From a virus: 50,856 bases of DNA. Numbering within the stretch: the stretch's first letter is position 1; every line of letters begins with the position of its first letter. A program made the position numbers and the translations under genes. Shown one piece after another: positions 1 through 8,549 of the stretch. The stretch covers positions 1-50,856 of the IMG/VR virus record IMGVR_UViG_3300028806_000015; one strand, given 5' to 3'. Below the pieces are notes generated by a model that saw only the letters and a list, made by a program, of their open reading frames with translations, ran no database searches and was not told the DNA's origin.

Positions 1-143
1 TAGGGCAAGAGGAGGTTCCATCAATATGAAAAAACAGGCAAAAAGATTGCAAAGTTTAGGGCGCCATGGAGATACAATCCTGGCTCATATCAATCCTATT
101 GAAGCTATGATGTTGAAGAGAATGGGTGGAAGTGGAACTATTA
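1..143. repeat. Terminal redundancy, left copy
   Basis: These 143 bases match positions 50714-50856 with a single difference (T at 17, C at 50730). The matching part lies inside one open reading frame that continues across the join, so the sequence is best read as a circular or circularly permuted genome of about 50,713 bp. The mismatch changes a Ser to a Pro codon and looks like strain variation or an assembly error. A true short terminal repeat of a linear genome is less likely because it would cut a gene. Confidence 0.9.
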
Positions 144-1576
144 ATCCTCATACCAAATTACCTGAATTCGGTTTTATGGATAGTCTTATAGATTTTTCAA
201 AAGGACTCACGCATTTTTTAGGTCCTGTTGGGGATGCGATTGGAAATGGCTTACCTCACCTTTTTGGGGAAGCCGGGATTGATGAGATGGGGTCATCTCC
301 AGAGGCACCTCGTGCCCTTCCTCCTGTCCCAATGACATTGAATGATTGGTATAATAAAGTTCCTTCTCCAACTCTAGATGATTGGAAGAATGTGCCGCAT
401 GGAAGTAGTGTTCAGCCCTTTCAACAAAATACTCAGTATCCTGAACAAAATCAGTCAATGGATCCTTATGGATACAAAAGAGGAGGAATGACGCATCACG
501 AAACAAGTTTAGGGCATACTCTTTCTAGATTAGGTCGTTATGGTGATACAATGATTGCTCACATTCATCCTCATCAAGCACGTATGCTTCAAAGAGCTGG
601 AGGAAGTGGCACGATTAATCCCAGAACTGGATTGAGAGAATATGGACCTCTTCTCGGTTTTTTAGCACCTCTTGTAGGCAGCATAGCTGGTGCTGGGGTA
701 GCGGCTAATATAGGCCTTGGAGTTATGGGCGGACTTGCATCAACAGCGATTGGAGGAGCATTAGGAGGAGCATTGGGGGCTGGTATCACCGGAGGAAATA
801 TTGGTCGTGGAGCTCTTATGGGAGGTCTAGGAGGTCTTGGTTACGGTATGATGGGGCCTGTTATGAATATGGCTGGTGAATTCGGAATGCCAAATCTACA
901 AAATCTCTTGAATGCACCAATTACGGGAGCCGGGGCAAAAGGGCTGGGAGGCGCCCTAGGAGGAATTTTCAAGAGTAATCCCATGTTAGCACCTGCTTTA
1001 ATGATGGCAATGGATAGGCCTCGCAGAGAACCAAGCATAGGAGAGGTAATGGCTCAAATGCAACCTCCCCAAAGTATGAGAAGAGAATTTCCGAGAATCC
1101 GATGGGATCAGGTCGATGAACCTAGAAGATATCAAATGGAAGAGCCCAGACGATATAGAACCGGAGGTTTTATAACGGGTCACACTGGAGGACAGGCAGA
1201 TGAAGTCCTGGATGCGATTCCAGAGAATTCTTATGTTATCTCTGCGGATGTAGTAGCCGATTTAGGAGATGGAAATTCTCTAGCAGGAGCCAAGAAACTT
1301 GCTGAACGTTTTGAAGTATCACGTATTCCGCCTCGTTCTATGAAACATGTAAATCATTTTGCAAGAGGTGCGAGTGTTTCAGCGCGTGTTTCAGATGGTG
1401 AGTATATTGTGCCAGTTCATGCTGTGGTCTCATTGGGCAAAGGCAATCCTAGCATAGGAAGTAAAAAGTTAGATAATCTTATGAAGAATGTCAGACATCA
1501 TAAAGCTACTAAAAATTTCCCTCCCAAGGCAAAATCTATCGACTCTTATTTATCGTTAAAAAAAGTTAAAAGTTAA
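2..1576 (+). CDS. Junction-spanning virion protein, C-terminal part
   Basis: This is the 3' part of a gene that starts at 49653 and crosses the circle join; the joined protein is about 878 residues. The part after the ATG at 26 is 516 residues. A roughly 40-residue module with core GDTxxAHIxPxxAxMLxR and GGSGTINP occurs twice, near residues 13-50 and 168-210 of this part. A Gly/Ala-rich, possibly membrane-active stretch follows (about 215-315), then a C-terminal domain with TGGxADEVLDAIPENSYV and SDGEYIVPVHAVV, a pattern I associate with phage virion proteins. Its place after the gp10-like gene and before three coiled-coil proteins fits an internal or ejection protein; that role is inferred. 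The ATG at 26 is probably an internal Met, not the start. Confidence 0.75.
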   Translation, partial: RARGGSINMKKQAKRLQSLGRHGDTILAHINPIEAMMLKRMGGSGTINPHTKLPEFGFMDSLIDFSKGLTHFLGPVGDAIGNGLPHLFGEAGIDEMGSSPEAPRALPPVPMTLNDWYNKVPSPTLDDWKNVPHGSSVQPFQQNTQYPEQNQSMDPYGYKRGGMTHHETSLGHTLSRLGRYGDTMIAHIHPHQARMLQRAGGSGTINPRTGLREYGPLLGFLAPLVGSIAGAGVAANIGLGVMGGLASTAIGGALGGALGAGITGGNIGRGALMGGLGGLGYGMMGPVMNMAGEFGMPNLQNLLNAPITGAGAKGLGGALGGIFKSNPMLAPALMMAMDRPRREPSIGEVMAQMQPPQSMRREFPRIRWDQVDEPRRYQMEEPRRYRTGGFITGHTGGQADEVLDAIPENSYVISADVVADLGDGNSLAGAKKLAERFEVSRIPPRSMKHVNHFARGASVSARVSDGEYIVPVHAVVSLGKGNPSIGSKKLDNLMKNVRHHKATKNFPPKAKSIDSYLSLKKVKS

Positions 1577-1588
1577 GGGAGCAGTACT

Positions 1589-2518
1589 ATGCCAGTTTCA
1601 GCGAGAAGAACCACCTCAGATATTCCTGAATGGCTTGATTTAGCACTCTATGAACAACAACTTGGTGGTCAAAGATTATCTAGACGTCCTTATCAGAGAT
1701 ATACTCCGAGTCAGCATGCTTATCAGCCTTTTCTTGAAAATCCCTATTTAAGACGTTATTACGATATGCAACATATGGGGATAGGTCAACCTCATATGAG
1801 AAGAGCAGCAGAACACCTAGAACAAGCAGCAGTTCCTTTTTCTAGAACTTATGAACAATATCTAGATCCCTATCTAACTGGTAGATTAGGTGATATTAGA
1901 AGAGAACATGAAAGAGCATGGACAGAAAGAATTCTTCCGTCAATTCAACAGGATCAAATTGCTAGAGGAATATTTCATACCAGAGGACCTAATCAAGCAC
2001 GAGAAAGCGCCCTTCGTAATTTAACGGAATCTCTTCAAAGTCAACAAAACCGATTACTGAGCGAGGCGTATGGACAAGCAGGGAGACTTCATGAAATGGA
2101 AAGCAGAGGATACCAATCTCTAGCCGGTCAAAGAGCCGGTCTTGGACAAGAAACTTCTAGACAACATTATATAGATCTAGCCGGTCAAAGAGAAGCGGGC
2201 GAAGCTCTATATCGACAAAGAATGCATGTGGAAGATTTGAAGCGTCAAGAACATGAACGACAAGTGGGACATGGCCTAGACCAATCTAGGATATATGGAG
2301 CAGGATTACGTGGTGTTCCGGTTCAGCCTTCTCAGACACAAGTAGAATATACACCGCCTGCGTCACATCCTGGTGTTATGGGCCAATTAGGCGGTCTATT
2401 AGCAGGTGCACAATCCCAACCTAGATTTTATAGTGCGAGGGGGGGTAGATTGACATTGCCAAAATCTGGATCTCGCAAGACTTCTATGTATCCTAGACGA
2501 TTTAAATTCCCTCTATAA
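1589..2518 (+). CDS. Putative internal virion (ejection) protein
   Basis: 309 residues, rich in Arg, Gln and Tyr. The middle part (about 90-200) reads YLDPYLTGRLGDI, then an Arg-rich helix, then a TRGPNQARESALRN segment and a long Gln-rich helix. This order (a NPY-like start, DI helix, a small-residue turn, then a helix with repeated Gln) resembles proteins found near tail genes of podoviruses and thought to be DNA-ejection or neck proteins. No signal peptide or catalytic motif is visible. It lies 12 bases after the junction gene and 10 before the next, in one late operon. A RBS-like AAGGGAGC precedes the ATG. Function is inferred from pattern and position. Confidence 0.55.
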   Translation: MPVSARRTTSDIPEWLDLALYEQQLGGQRLSRRPYQRYTPSQHAYQPFLENPYLRRYYDMQHMGIGQPHMRRAAEHLEQAAVPFSRTYEQYLDPYLTGRLGDIRREHERAWTERILPSIQQDQIARGIFHTRGPNQARESALRNLTESLQSQQNRLLSEAYGQAGRLHEMESRGYQSLAGQRAGLGQETSRQHYIDLAGQREAGEALYRQRMHVEDLKRQEHERQVGHGLDQSRIYGAGLRGVPVQPSQTQVEYTPPASHPGVMGQLGGLLAGAQSQPRFYSARGGRLTLPKSGSRKTSMYPRRFKFPL

Positions 2519-2528
2519 GGAGAGACAA

Positions 2529-3665
2529 ATGATTTCTGATGCTTTGAAATATGTTATGAGCCAATCTCCTGCTAAACAAGGCCAACAGGAGGAGGATGTT
2601 TATGCTCCTTTTATGAAGCAAGTAAATCGACACATGCCAATACGTTCTGAGCAACGTGACGACCCTTATAGACGATATATGGCTAAATTTGCTTCTATGA
2701 TGGGACAACCTGTTCCTGCAGGTACTTATGAGAACAGTGTGGCAGGGAATTTGGCGAGATTCAATTCTGGATGGGCACCAGCTTTAGAGGCGTATGATGC
2801 AGAAAAAGCACGTATCGAGCAACAAAATGCGTTAGCTTTTAAATCTGCGCATCAAATGAGGGAATCACAATTACAGCGAGAAATGAAAAGACAAGAGCAT
2901 GAAGATCTAGTTAAACATAGGAATGCCTCTTTAGCTGAGCAAAAACGATATCATGATCTTTTGAAGAAAACACAAGAATCTCAAATTCCTTTTGAGCCTC
3001 CTTCAGAAGAGCTTAAAAGTAATATGATCTCTATTTCAAGTAAGCCACTTGAAACTCAAAAGCATATTTATAAAGATGCCTATGACTATCAAAATAAAAG
3101 ACGTCCAGCTATTGAAGCTGCGATAGACAACTTGGATAGAATGTCTGAAATTATTGCGGGAAATGAGAATTTAACTAAAGGTTTGGGTGGTTTATTAAAG
3201 CAACATAATTCTAAAGGTTTTTGGAGTTCTGCAGCCAATGCCATTGGAATGAATGCATTATCTAAAAAAGATGAAGCTGATATTGATGAATTTTTGCAGA
3301 AAAGAGCAGAGATAAAGAATTTATTAATTGAAGGATTGGCTGGAACAGGAATTAGGCCTTCTGTCTTTATGGAGCAATTAGAATCTGAACGTGTCGGAGG
3401 AAAGAATATTTCAGCAGAAGGCTGGTGGAGAGTGGGCAGCGCTCTCAGAAGAAATCTTGAAATTTTAAAACAAAAGAAAGATGCTCAAGTAAACGCAATT
3501 GAAAGATATAAATCAATTTTAACTCCTCAATATTTGAATAAAACTGGAAAGGACATTCCTTCAAATTATTATTTAGAGAAGTATAAACACAATCCTAAAA
3601 AAGAGTTATCAGATAAAGAATTAAATGCCATGTCTCCAGAACAATTAAAGGCTCTTTTACAATAG
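2529..3665 (+). CDS. Putative internal virion protein, coiled coil
   Basis: 378 residues, mostly helical. A basic, Gln/Glu/Arg-rich coiled coil covers about residues 90-155 and a second helical region covers 180-330, with GLGGLLKQHNSKGFW near 215 and a GTGIRPSVFMEQLESERVGG segment near 270-290. The ATG follows AAGGAGAGAC with good spacing. In P22 three ejection proteins (gp7, gp20, gp16) are encoded in a row at the end of the late region; this gene is the middle of three such candidates here. No enzymatic motif was recognised. Confidence 0.5.
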   Translation: MISDALKYVMSQSPAKQGQQEEDVYAPFMKQVNRHMPIRSEQRDDPYRRYMAKFASMMGQPVPAGTYENSVAGNLARFNSGWAPALEAYDAEKARIEQQNALAFKSAHQMRESQLQREMKRQEHEDLVKHRNASLAEQKRYHDLLKKTQESQIPFEPPSEELKSNMISISSKPLETQKHIYKDAYDYQNKRRPAIEAAIDNLDRMSEIIAGNENLTKGLGGLLKQHNSKGFWSSAANAIGMNALSKKDEADIDEFLQKRAEIKNLLIEGLAGTGIRPSVFMEQLESERVGGKNISAEGWWRVGSALRRNLEILKQKKDAQVNAIERYKSILTPQYLNKTGKDIPSNYYLEKYKHNPKKELSDKELNAMSPEQLKALLQ

Positions 3666-3676
3666 GATCATTAACT

Positions 3677-5599
3677 ATGGATGAAACATATCGTAAGCGT
3701 ATATTAGAGGCTTTGGCTCGTCAGGAATCTGTTAAAGCACCAGAAGGAGAATCTAAAGAAACGCATCCTACGGAATCTAGTGCATATAAGGATCGTATAA
3801 AAGCAATCTTAGCTCAAAAAGAAAAGACGCCTGAATTATCATTAGGTGAGAAAGCTTTAGATATATTATCAGGTATTGGGAGGGGGGCGTTGTCAGCAAT
3901 TCCTGCATCTGGCGCTCTTGATGTTGGGCGTTCTATTAATCCGGAACATTGGAAAAAGCAGAAAGAAGATGTTCAAGAAATCGATGAATATTTAAATGCG
4001 CCAGCTAAAACAACAGCGGGTCGAATTGGGCACAATGCTACCAATTGGGCAGTAGGAGCGGCTCCTTTTATGGGAGGAGCGTCTACATTAAGAGCGGCTG
4101 CAAAAGGGGTTGGAAAATCGGGTTCATTGGGCGCTCTTGCAGGGGCTTACAAAGAAACTGGAATGAACCCTGTTGTGGCTGATTTAATGGCTATGGCATC
4201 CCCTTATGCAATATCTAAGGCGCCTCAAGCAGTTTCGTCTGTGGGTAAGGGCATTGCATTTCCTTTTTCTAAAAAGGTTAGAGAAAAAGTTAGAACGGCT
4301 TCGGCGGAAAAACAACTAGCTTCTATTCTAGCATCAGAATTAGGAGAGAATCCGACAGCAGTTATTAACCTTCCTGAATATTTATCTAAGCTTCACGCAG
4401 GAGAAGATAAAGTAGATATTGGTAGAATTTTAAGGGGACGTACAAAAAGTGCTGTTGAAGAAGCCGAAAAGTTTAGAGAGCATAAAACTGCTCCTAAATT
4501 TAAAGAAGCAACATCATCTACAGAACCTTTCGCTATTAGTGAAACAGAAGAATTTTTGAAACAGGCTAAACATGAGAATATTGGAACTCGAGAAAGAACT
4601 TACAAGAGGAAGATTTCGGATATTGAAAATAAGAATTCTCATGAGAATTTGACTGTTGCAGATATGGAAAAAATTGCTCCAAATGCCACAAAAGAAGAGC
4701 AACAGAGTCTCTTAAACTTTATTGGTGAAAAGGGACTGGAATTGTTACCTATTCAAGCCCAAAAGAAGTTAGAGGCGCTTAATGATGAAATCGCAGCTGC
4801 TATTCATTCTAAGCAATTCTCTGAGGCTCGAGATTTAATGAAAGAAAAAGAAGCGCTTCTCAAAGATGTTAAAAATAATGCCCCTAAGTTAATTGAAGCT
4901 AGGAATGAATATGCTGAACTTTCGAAGCCAATAAGCGACATTACTGAGCATGATATTTTAGGTAAGTTTGTTTCAAAAAAGAAGAATGGGCAATATGAAT
5001 TAATGTTATCAGATATTCCTGATGTGGTTATGGATAAAGTTATTCAAACGCCAGAATATAGTTCTGATTTACTTAAGTTTGCATATGATAATTTATCTTC
5101 TGCTCAATTAACAAAACTTAGAAACTATATTGAAGGAAAGGTTGCTTTCATGATAAAGAACTCAGAGGGCAACATTAAGAAAGAAACTCTTCATAATTTT
5201 ATTCATGAAAATCCTGGTGCTTTTATTTTGAATCCTGGTTTAAAAAAGAAGTTAAGTAACATTTTCTCTGCTAATTCTTTTATTAATAAGATAGAGAAAA
5301 AATTTAGAACTAGTTCTTTCGATGATCTTCAAAAAGATTATCCTCTTAGTTTAATTGAAAGAATGTATCACAAATTTCCTCTTGTTGGCCCTATTTTTAA
5401 AAAAATTACAAAAATCAATCCTGTAGATAAAATGAACATAAGAGAGAAGGTTTTAAAGAATGTTGTTAATGACCCTGCTTATGCTCAAAAGATAAGACAG
5501 GCTGGAAATATTCCTCCTCTTTATGAAAGGATAACTCCTGGAACGTATTCTGCTTTACCTTCTCTATTAAAAAATATTGGCAGGAAGCCTTTAGGATGA
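3677..5599 (+). CDS. Putative large ejection protein
   Basis: 640 residues, last gene of the late transcript. Residues 60-210 are rich in Gly, Ala and hydrophobics (for example GIGRGALSAIPASGALDVG and NWAVGAAPFMGGASTLRAA) and could interact with membrane; residues 250-560 are charged and helical. This layout is like large ejection proteins such as P22 gp16, but there is no clear sequence match and no lytic transglycosylase motif that I can see. Its end overlaps the start of a convergent minus-strand operon by 9 bases. Confidence 0.5.
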   Translation: MDETYRKRILEALARQESVKAPEGESKETHPTESSAYKDRIKAILAQKEKTPELSLGEKALDILSGIGRGALSAIPASGALDVGRSINPEHWKKQKEDVQEIDEYLNAPAKTTAGRIGHNATNWAVGAAPFMGGASTLRAAAKGVGKSGSLGALAGAYKETGMNPVVADLMAMASPYAISKAPQAVSSVGKGIAFPFSKKVREKVRTASAEKQLASILASELGENPTAVINLPEYLSKLHAGEDKVDIGRILRGRTKSAVEEAEKFREHKTAPKFKEATSSTEPFAISETEEFLKQAKHENIGTRERTYKRKISDIENKNSHENLTVADMEKIAPNATKEEQQSLLNFIGEKGLELLPIQAQKKLEALNDEIAAAIHSKQFSEARDLMKEKEALLKDVKNNAPKLIEARNEYAELSKPISDITEHDILGKFVSKKKNGQYELMLSDIPDVVMDKVIQTPEYSSDLLKFAYDNLSSAQLTKLRNYIEGKVAFMIKNSEGNIKKETLHNFIHENPGAFILNPGLKKKLSNIFSANSFINKIEKKFRTSSFDDLQKDYPLSLIERMYHKFPLVGPIFKKITKINPVDKMNIREKVLKNVVNDPAYAQKIRQAGNIPPLYERITPGTYSALPSLLKNIGRKPLG

Positions 5600-5839
5600 T
5601 TTATATCCATACTTTACCCATGATTCTTTTAAGGGAATGTTCTTTTTAGCCGGTTGTTTTCGGGACTTGCTTATATTTTTTAGGGGTTGTTGCTGTTGAG
5701 AAGGCGAAGGGTTGGGAGGATTAACCAAAGGCTCATTACTGATCCTGGTGGTGCTTTTCAAATCCTCTTCCCAATAGACGCTGTTAGAACAAGCGGTTAA
5801 GCTTAGCAATAGCATCCCCCCTAAAAAATATTTAATCAT
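5591..5839 (-). CDS. Small proline-rich lipoprotein
   Basis: 82 residues with a type II signal peptide: basic start, hydrophobic core, and lipobox LTAC with Cys at residue 17. The mature part is rich in Pro, Ser, Gln and Lys. It should be exported and lipid-anchored in a Gram-negative envelope. It could be an outer-membrane spanin (Rz1-like proteins are short proline-rich lipoproteins) or a lysogenic-conversion lipoprotein. There is no adjacent classic Rz, so the spanin idea is tentative. It is the last gene of the minus-strand accessory operon and overlaps the opposite late gene by 9 bases. Confidence 0.7.
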   Translation of the reverse strand: MIKYFLGGMLLLSLTACSNSVYWEEDLKSTTRISNEPLVNPPNPSPSQQQQPLKNISKSRKQPAKKNIPLKESWVKYGYKSS

Positions 5840-5846
5840 TTAAGTA

Positions 5847-6086
5847 TTATTCTTTCTCAATATTGTTTAATTTATTTATTTCTCTTCTTATCCAGACTGA
5901 ATCAAAATAATAAGGAGTAGAATGAGTATAGGGACTATCAATCATTCCGGCATATTCCGATTCTCGAGACATTAGAATATCATTAATTATATCTTTCATC
6001 ATGTTTAAGATACGTTTAGATTGTTCCGATCCATCATATGTAAATTTGGAATCTCTTTCTAAATAAGTATATTTTCTTTCTTCCAT
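5847..6086 (-). CDS. Hypothetical protein
   Basis: 79 residues from the ATG at 6086; a TTG at 6107 in frame lies inside the upstream gene and is a less likely start. The protein is charged, rich in Tyr, Glu and Ile, with no signal peptide or membrane segment. It sits between the lipoprotein gene and a secreted-protein gene with very short spacings, so it is probably co-transcribed with them. Family not recognised. Confidence 0.55.
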   Translation of the reverse strand: MEERKYTYLERDSKFTYDGSEQSKRILNMMKDIINDILMSRESEYAGMIDSPYTHSTPYYFDSVWIRREINKLNNIEKE

Positions 6087-6087
6087 A

Positions 6088-6468
6088 TTATTTTTTATAG
6101 GCTGCAAAAGCAGATGTTTGTTTTGGGTCTGTCTTTAAAACATCTCCAGAACGTTTTTTAGGCTCTACGGTAGGCTTTGTTATTGTCTTTGATGGAAACA
6201 GTCTCCTACACACACCAGGCGCCTGTATTTCAACGGCAGAGGGTCTTCTCTCTGCACTGTTTGTTCTTGTTTTTCTAACTAAACGACAGGATGCTCCAGA
6301 AGGGATATTTTTTATATCTACCGGAATCTTTAAAGGAGATAGATTCGATTTAAATACTTCGAGAGCAGATCGTTTTGGCGTTGGGATTAATTGTTCTGGC
6401 GCTGTGTCTGATGCAAAAACAGAAGAAGTAATGGATAAGCATATAATGGGCAGTAAAAATTTTTTCAT
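6088..6468 (-). CDS. Secreted basic protein with Sec signal peptide
   Basis: 126 residues. The N-terminus has two Lys, a hydrophobic core and a likely cleavage site after VFA (residues 17-19). The mature part is basic and rich in Pro, Thr and Ser, with two Cys (near 61 and 91) that could form a disulfide after export. RBS AGGAAA precedes the ATG. It is one of three consecutive genes with signal peptides in this operon. Family not recognised; an accessory or host-modifying role is inferred only from export and location. Confidence 0.65.
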   Translation of the reverse strand: MKKFLLPIICLSITSSVFASDTAPEQLIPTPKRSALEVFKSNLSPLKIPVDIKNIPSGASCRLVRKTRTNSAERRPSAVEIQAPGVCRRLFPSKTITKPTVEPKKRSGDVLKTDPKQTSAFAAYKK

Positions 6469-6531
6469 TTTAAGTTTTCCTGTATTTAAGTGTTAAATTC
6501 TATATGTTAATTTTATTTTCCTCCTTTATTG

Positions 6532-7074
6532 TTAAGAACCGTGAAAAGTTTGAATAACTTTATCTGTGTCGTGTGTTTTTGGAGCATCCCCAAGGGGTGA
6601 GGTAAGGGAAGGGATTAATACATGATCCGCGGGGCTTTCTTTAGGGCTTGGAAGGGGATGTGCGGTAGTTGCTGATGCAGCTTCTCTTCTTCCAAATTGT
6701 ATTGCGCGCACTAGATAAGCATCTATAGCCTCTCGTACTTTAGTTGCAAAATCTTCTAAAAAGGCATCTGTTGGAACATAAGAACGTAGGGAGACAGAAT
6801 ATCTAAAGTCTTGGAGCATTCTGACTTCTTTTGCTGGTAGAACAAAGGAGAAGGAAGAATCAGCTTCGTCTTCTAAATACATGGAACTGAGAGGTCGCAA
6901 TAGAGCTTCTTTCGCCCCTGCAGTGACAAAAGGGCGAGGAGCATACACCTCAAAAAGAGAAGATAAGGTGTCAACAACAGCACTTTTGGGGGACTGAAGA
7001 GTCTCATCTTGCGCTGCCAAACAAATAGATTGCGTTAACAATAGAACAATAGCGGGAGTTAAAAACTTTGTCAT
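6532..7074 (-). CDS. Secreted protein with Sec signal peptide
   Basis: 180 residues. The first 20 form a Sec signal (basic start, hydrophobic LLLTQ core, cleavage near CLAA). The mature domain, residues about 35-130, looks folded, with mixed hydrophobic and acidic segments including VREAIDAYLVRAIQFGRRE; the tail after 135 is Pro/Ser/His-rich and probably disordered. Its ATG overlaps the stop of the upstream gene (ATGA), which shows translational coupling. Base composition appears somewhat richer in G+C than the flanks. Function unknown. Confidence 0.65.
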   Translation of the reverse strand: MTKFLTPAIVLLLTQSICLAAQDETLQSPKSAVVDTLSSLFEVYAPRPFVTAGAKEALLRPLSSMYLEDEADSSFSFVLPAKEVRMLQDFRYSVSLRSYVPTDAFLEDFATKVREAIDAYLVRAIQFGRREAASATTAHPLPSPKESPADHVLIPSLTSPLGDAPKTHDTDKVIQTFHGS

Positions 7075-7388
7075 TTAGGATCTCCTTCTTCTTGAAAATC
7101 TGTTGAATAAATTGAACCTTGAGTGCTCACAGAATATGCCTCTGAGGCATGCGGAGCATACGACCCAGGGCCATGCGAAGCATATTGTTCTGATTTAGCG
7201 CCGACAGAATGAACATCGTCTTGTGTCTTAGTTACTAATTCTTTTAATACACTATCCATAGGAAGTTGATGAGTTTGTGTAGTGGGAATTTGAGTAACAC
7301 TTGATTGAGGACTGGGAGAGAATGGCTCGAGTAAAGGAGGAGCTGAGGATTCCAATAATAGAGCCACTGTAGGAAAGAACAACAACAT
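7071..7388 (-). CDS. Probable exported protein, Ser/Pro-rich
   Basis: 105 residues. It begins with a short hydrophobic stretch (MLLFFPTVALLLESSAPP) that could be a signal peptide or anchor, though it lacks basic residues. The rest is low in hydrophobics and rich in Ser, Pro, Gln, Tyr and His, likely disordered. GGGAGAA lies upstream of the ATG at good distance. A 72-residue frame overlaps it at 7244-7462 and is judged spurious. It couples with the next gene through a 4-base overlap. Confidence 0.55.
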   Translation of the reverse strand: MLLFFPTVALLLESSAPPLLEPFSPSPQSSVTQIPTTQTHQLPMDSVLKELVTKTQDDVHSVGAKSEQYASHGPGSYAPHASEAYSVSTQGSIYSTDFQEEGDPK

Positions 7389-7454
7389 TTTACAATTCTC
7401 CCATCTCTTTTTAGTATACTCTCATTTAAGAGCTTAAGGTCATTTTTTTCCAAT

Positions 7455-7664
7455 TTATGCAAATCCTGTTTTAGAATAGAAAATTAAAAATTCTCCTGTG
7501 TCTTTGTCATAATAGCAATCTCCGTCATGGGCGACCTTTGATTCTTCTTCTCGCTGAGATGTGTTAATAACTTTCCATAAATAACCTCCTCCTTCAAACA
7601 TCTTTAGATTATCTTGCTCGATAAAGTGATTTATAATTTTCTTTTGTTCTTTAGTTGATATCAT
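7455..7664 (-). CDS. Hypothetical small protein
   Basis: 69 residues, soluble, with a mix of charged and aromatic residues (MFEGGGYLWKVINTS in the middle and DTGEFLIFYSK near the end). AGGAA precedes the ATG. It sits downstream of a long hairpin (7714-7771) and upstream of the secreted-protein genes. Family not recognised. Confidence 0.6.
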   Translation of the reverse strand: MISTKEQKKIINHFIEQDNLKMFEGGGYLWKVINTSQREEESKVAHDGDCYYDKDTGEFLIFYSKTGFA

Positions 7665-7713
7665 TTCCTAATTTTTCCATTTTGTTCCCTGTAAATATTG
7701 TTAATATACATGG

Positions 7714-7771
7714 TTGAGCATAAAAGTTAAATAATGGCGTGATCCTTAACATTATTTAATTCTATGCTCAA
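7714..7771. other. Long two-part inverted repeat in intergenic space
   Basis: TTGAGCATA (7714-7722) pairs perfectly with TATGCTCAA (7763-7771), and inside it TTAAATAATG (7727-7736) pairs perfectly with CATTATTTAA (7750-7759). This makes about 19 base pairs with one internal loop and a 13-base apical loop. It fills most of the gap between two minus-strand genes. There is no U-tract, so it may be an RNA stability or processing element, or a protein-binding site, instead of an ordinary terminator. Confidence 0.6.
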
Positions 7772-7796
7772 TTATATATACTTTTCATTTGTCTCT

Positions 7797-8057
7797 TTAG
7801 ATTTTTTTAACTATGTATTCTATTTCCCCTAACAGTAGATTCAGAGAATCTATTTGGTTTTGCTCTTCTTCCCCCACCCAATGGCATGGCCTTATGTGCT
7901 CCATCATCTTGTCATAAATAAAATTAGAAGCCTCAATAACAGCTAAAATCATTCTAAGATTAGTTACAAAAGGTGGATTGGACAAATGATAAATGATATT
8001 TTTTAGTTCTTTATAAATTTCTGAATAATATTCAGTGTTATATTCTTTATCTACCAT
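7797..8057 (-). CDS. Hypothetical protein
   Basis: 86 residues, acidic and helical, with no export signal. Residues 20-60 look like packed amphipathic helices (NIIYHLSNPPFVTNLRMILA). The gene sits 3 bases after the next upstream gene in the same minus-strand operon. Family not recognised. Confidence 0.55.
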   Translation of the reverse strand: MVDKEYNTEYYSEIYKELKNIIYHLSNPPFVTNLRMILAVIEASNFIYDKMMEHIRPCHWVGEEEQNQIDSLNLLLGEIEYIVKKI

Positions 8058-8060
8058 AAT

Positions 8061-8330
8061 CTAATGCTTTGTCGGTGGAACCCAATTAAATAATCTACGA
8101 ATTGAATTCATGAGATCTGTCTCTGCTAATTTATTTTCATTTAGATGCACTTCTATATCATGTGTTGGAATAATCGCATTATTATAGTGGTTTATTATTT
8201 CATTTTTCTCCTCCTTCAATTCTTTTATTTCTGCCTTAAGCCTTCTTTTGATTTTACTAAGCATATTTAAAATAAATATTAGTGTAAAAAACATTAATAT
8301 TGGCCATATTATTAGAGCTATTGTAATCAT
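8061..8330 (-). CDS. Single-pass membrane protein with coiled coil
   Basis: 89 residues. Residues 3-24 form one strong membrane helix; residues 25-52 are a Lys/Glu-rich heptad-like coiled coil; the C-terminus is polar. One N-terminal anchor followed by a coiled coil is the layout of inner-membrane spanins and of some membrane scaffolds. With the lipoprotein at 5591-5839 it could form a spanin-like pair, but the two are 2.2 kb apart, so this is speculative. Confidence 0.6.
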   Translation of the reverse strand: MITIALIIWPILMFFTLIFILNMLSKIKRRLKAEIKELKEEKNEIINHYNNAIIPTHDIEVHLNENKLAETDLMNSIRRLFNWVPPTKH

Positions 8331-8363
8331 TTCATAAATTTCACTAGTACCAGTAACACAAAA

Positions 8364-8549
8364 TTAGTTGTCTTCATTATCTTGATCTAGCCATTTTTTA
8401 TTTTTTTCGTAACCTAATGGAGGGATTGGCTCGTTAAGAGCGTGCTGGCCTATTCCTATATTTTTACTTAAATAATCCGTTGTAGTGCTATTTAAATTGT
8501 CAAACATTTTTTGTAAAGTATCTGGGTCTATCTTTTTTTTTAAGCTCAT
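8364..8549 (-). CDS. Hypothetical small protein
   Basis: 61 residues, polar, with KKKIDPDTLQKMFDNLNS at the N-terminus and an acidic C-terminus. It overlaps the upstream gene by 4 bases (ATGA coupling), which supports it being translated. Family not recognised. Confidence 0.5.
   Translation of the reverse strand: MSLKKKIDPDTLQKMFDNLNSTTTDYLSKNIGIGQHALNEPIPPLGYEKNKKWLDQDNEDN

Noticed and set aside
1-143. Short direct terminal repeats of a linear genome, as in T7
   Set aside because: The repeat lies inside one gene that is complete only when the ends are joined. It is more likely an assembly overlap of a circular or permuted genome.
7244-7462. 72-codon minus frame overlapping the exported protein gene
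   Set aside because: It overlaps 7071-7388 almost completely in another frame; the latter has a better RBS, signal-like start and coupling to the next gene.
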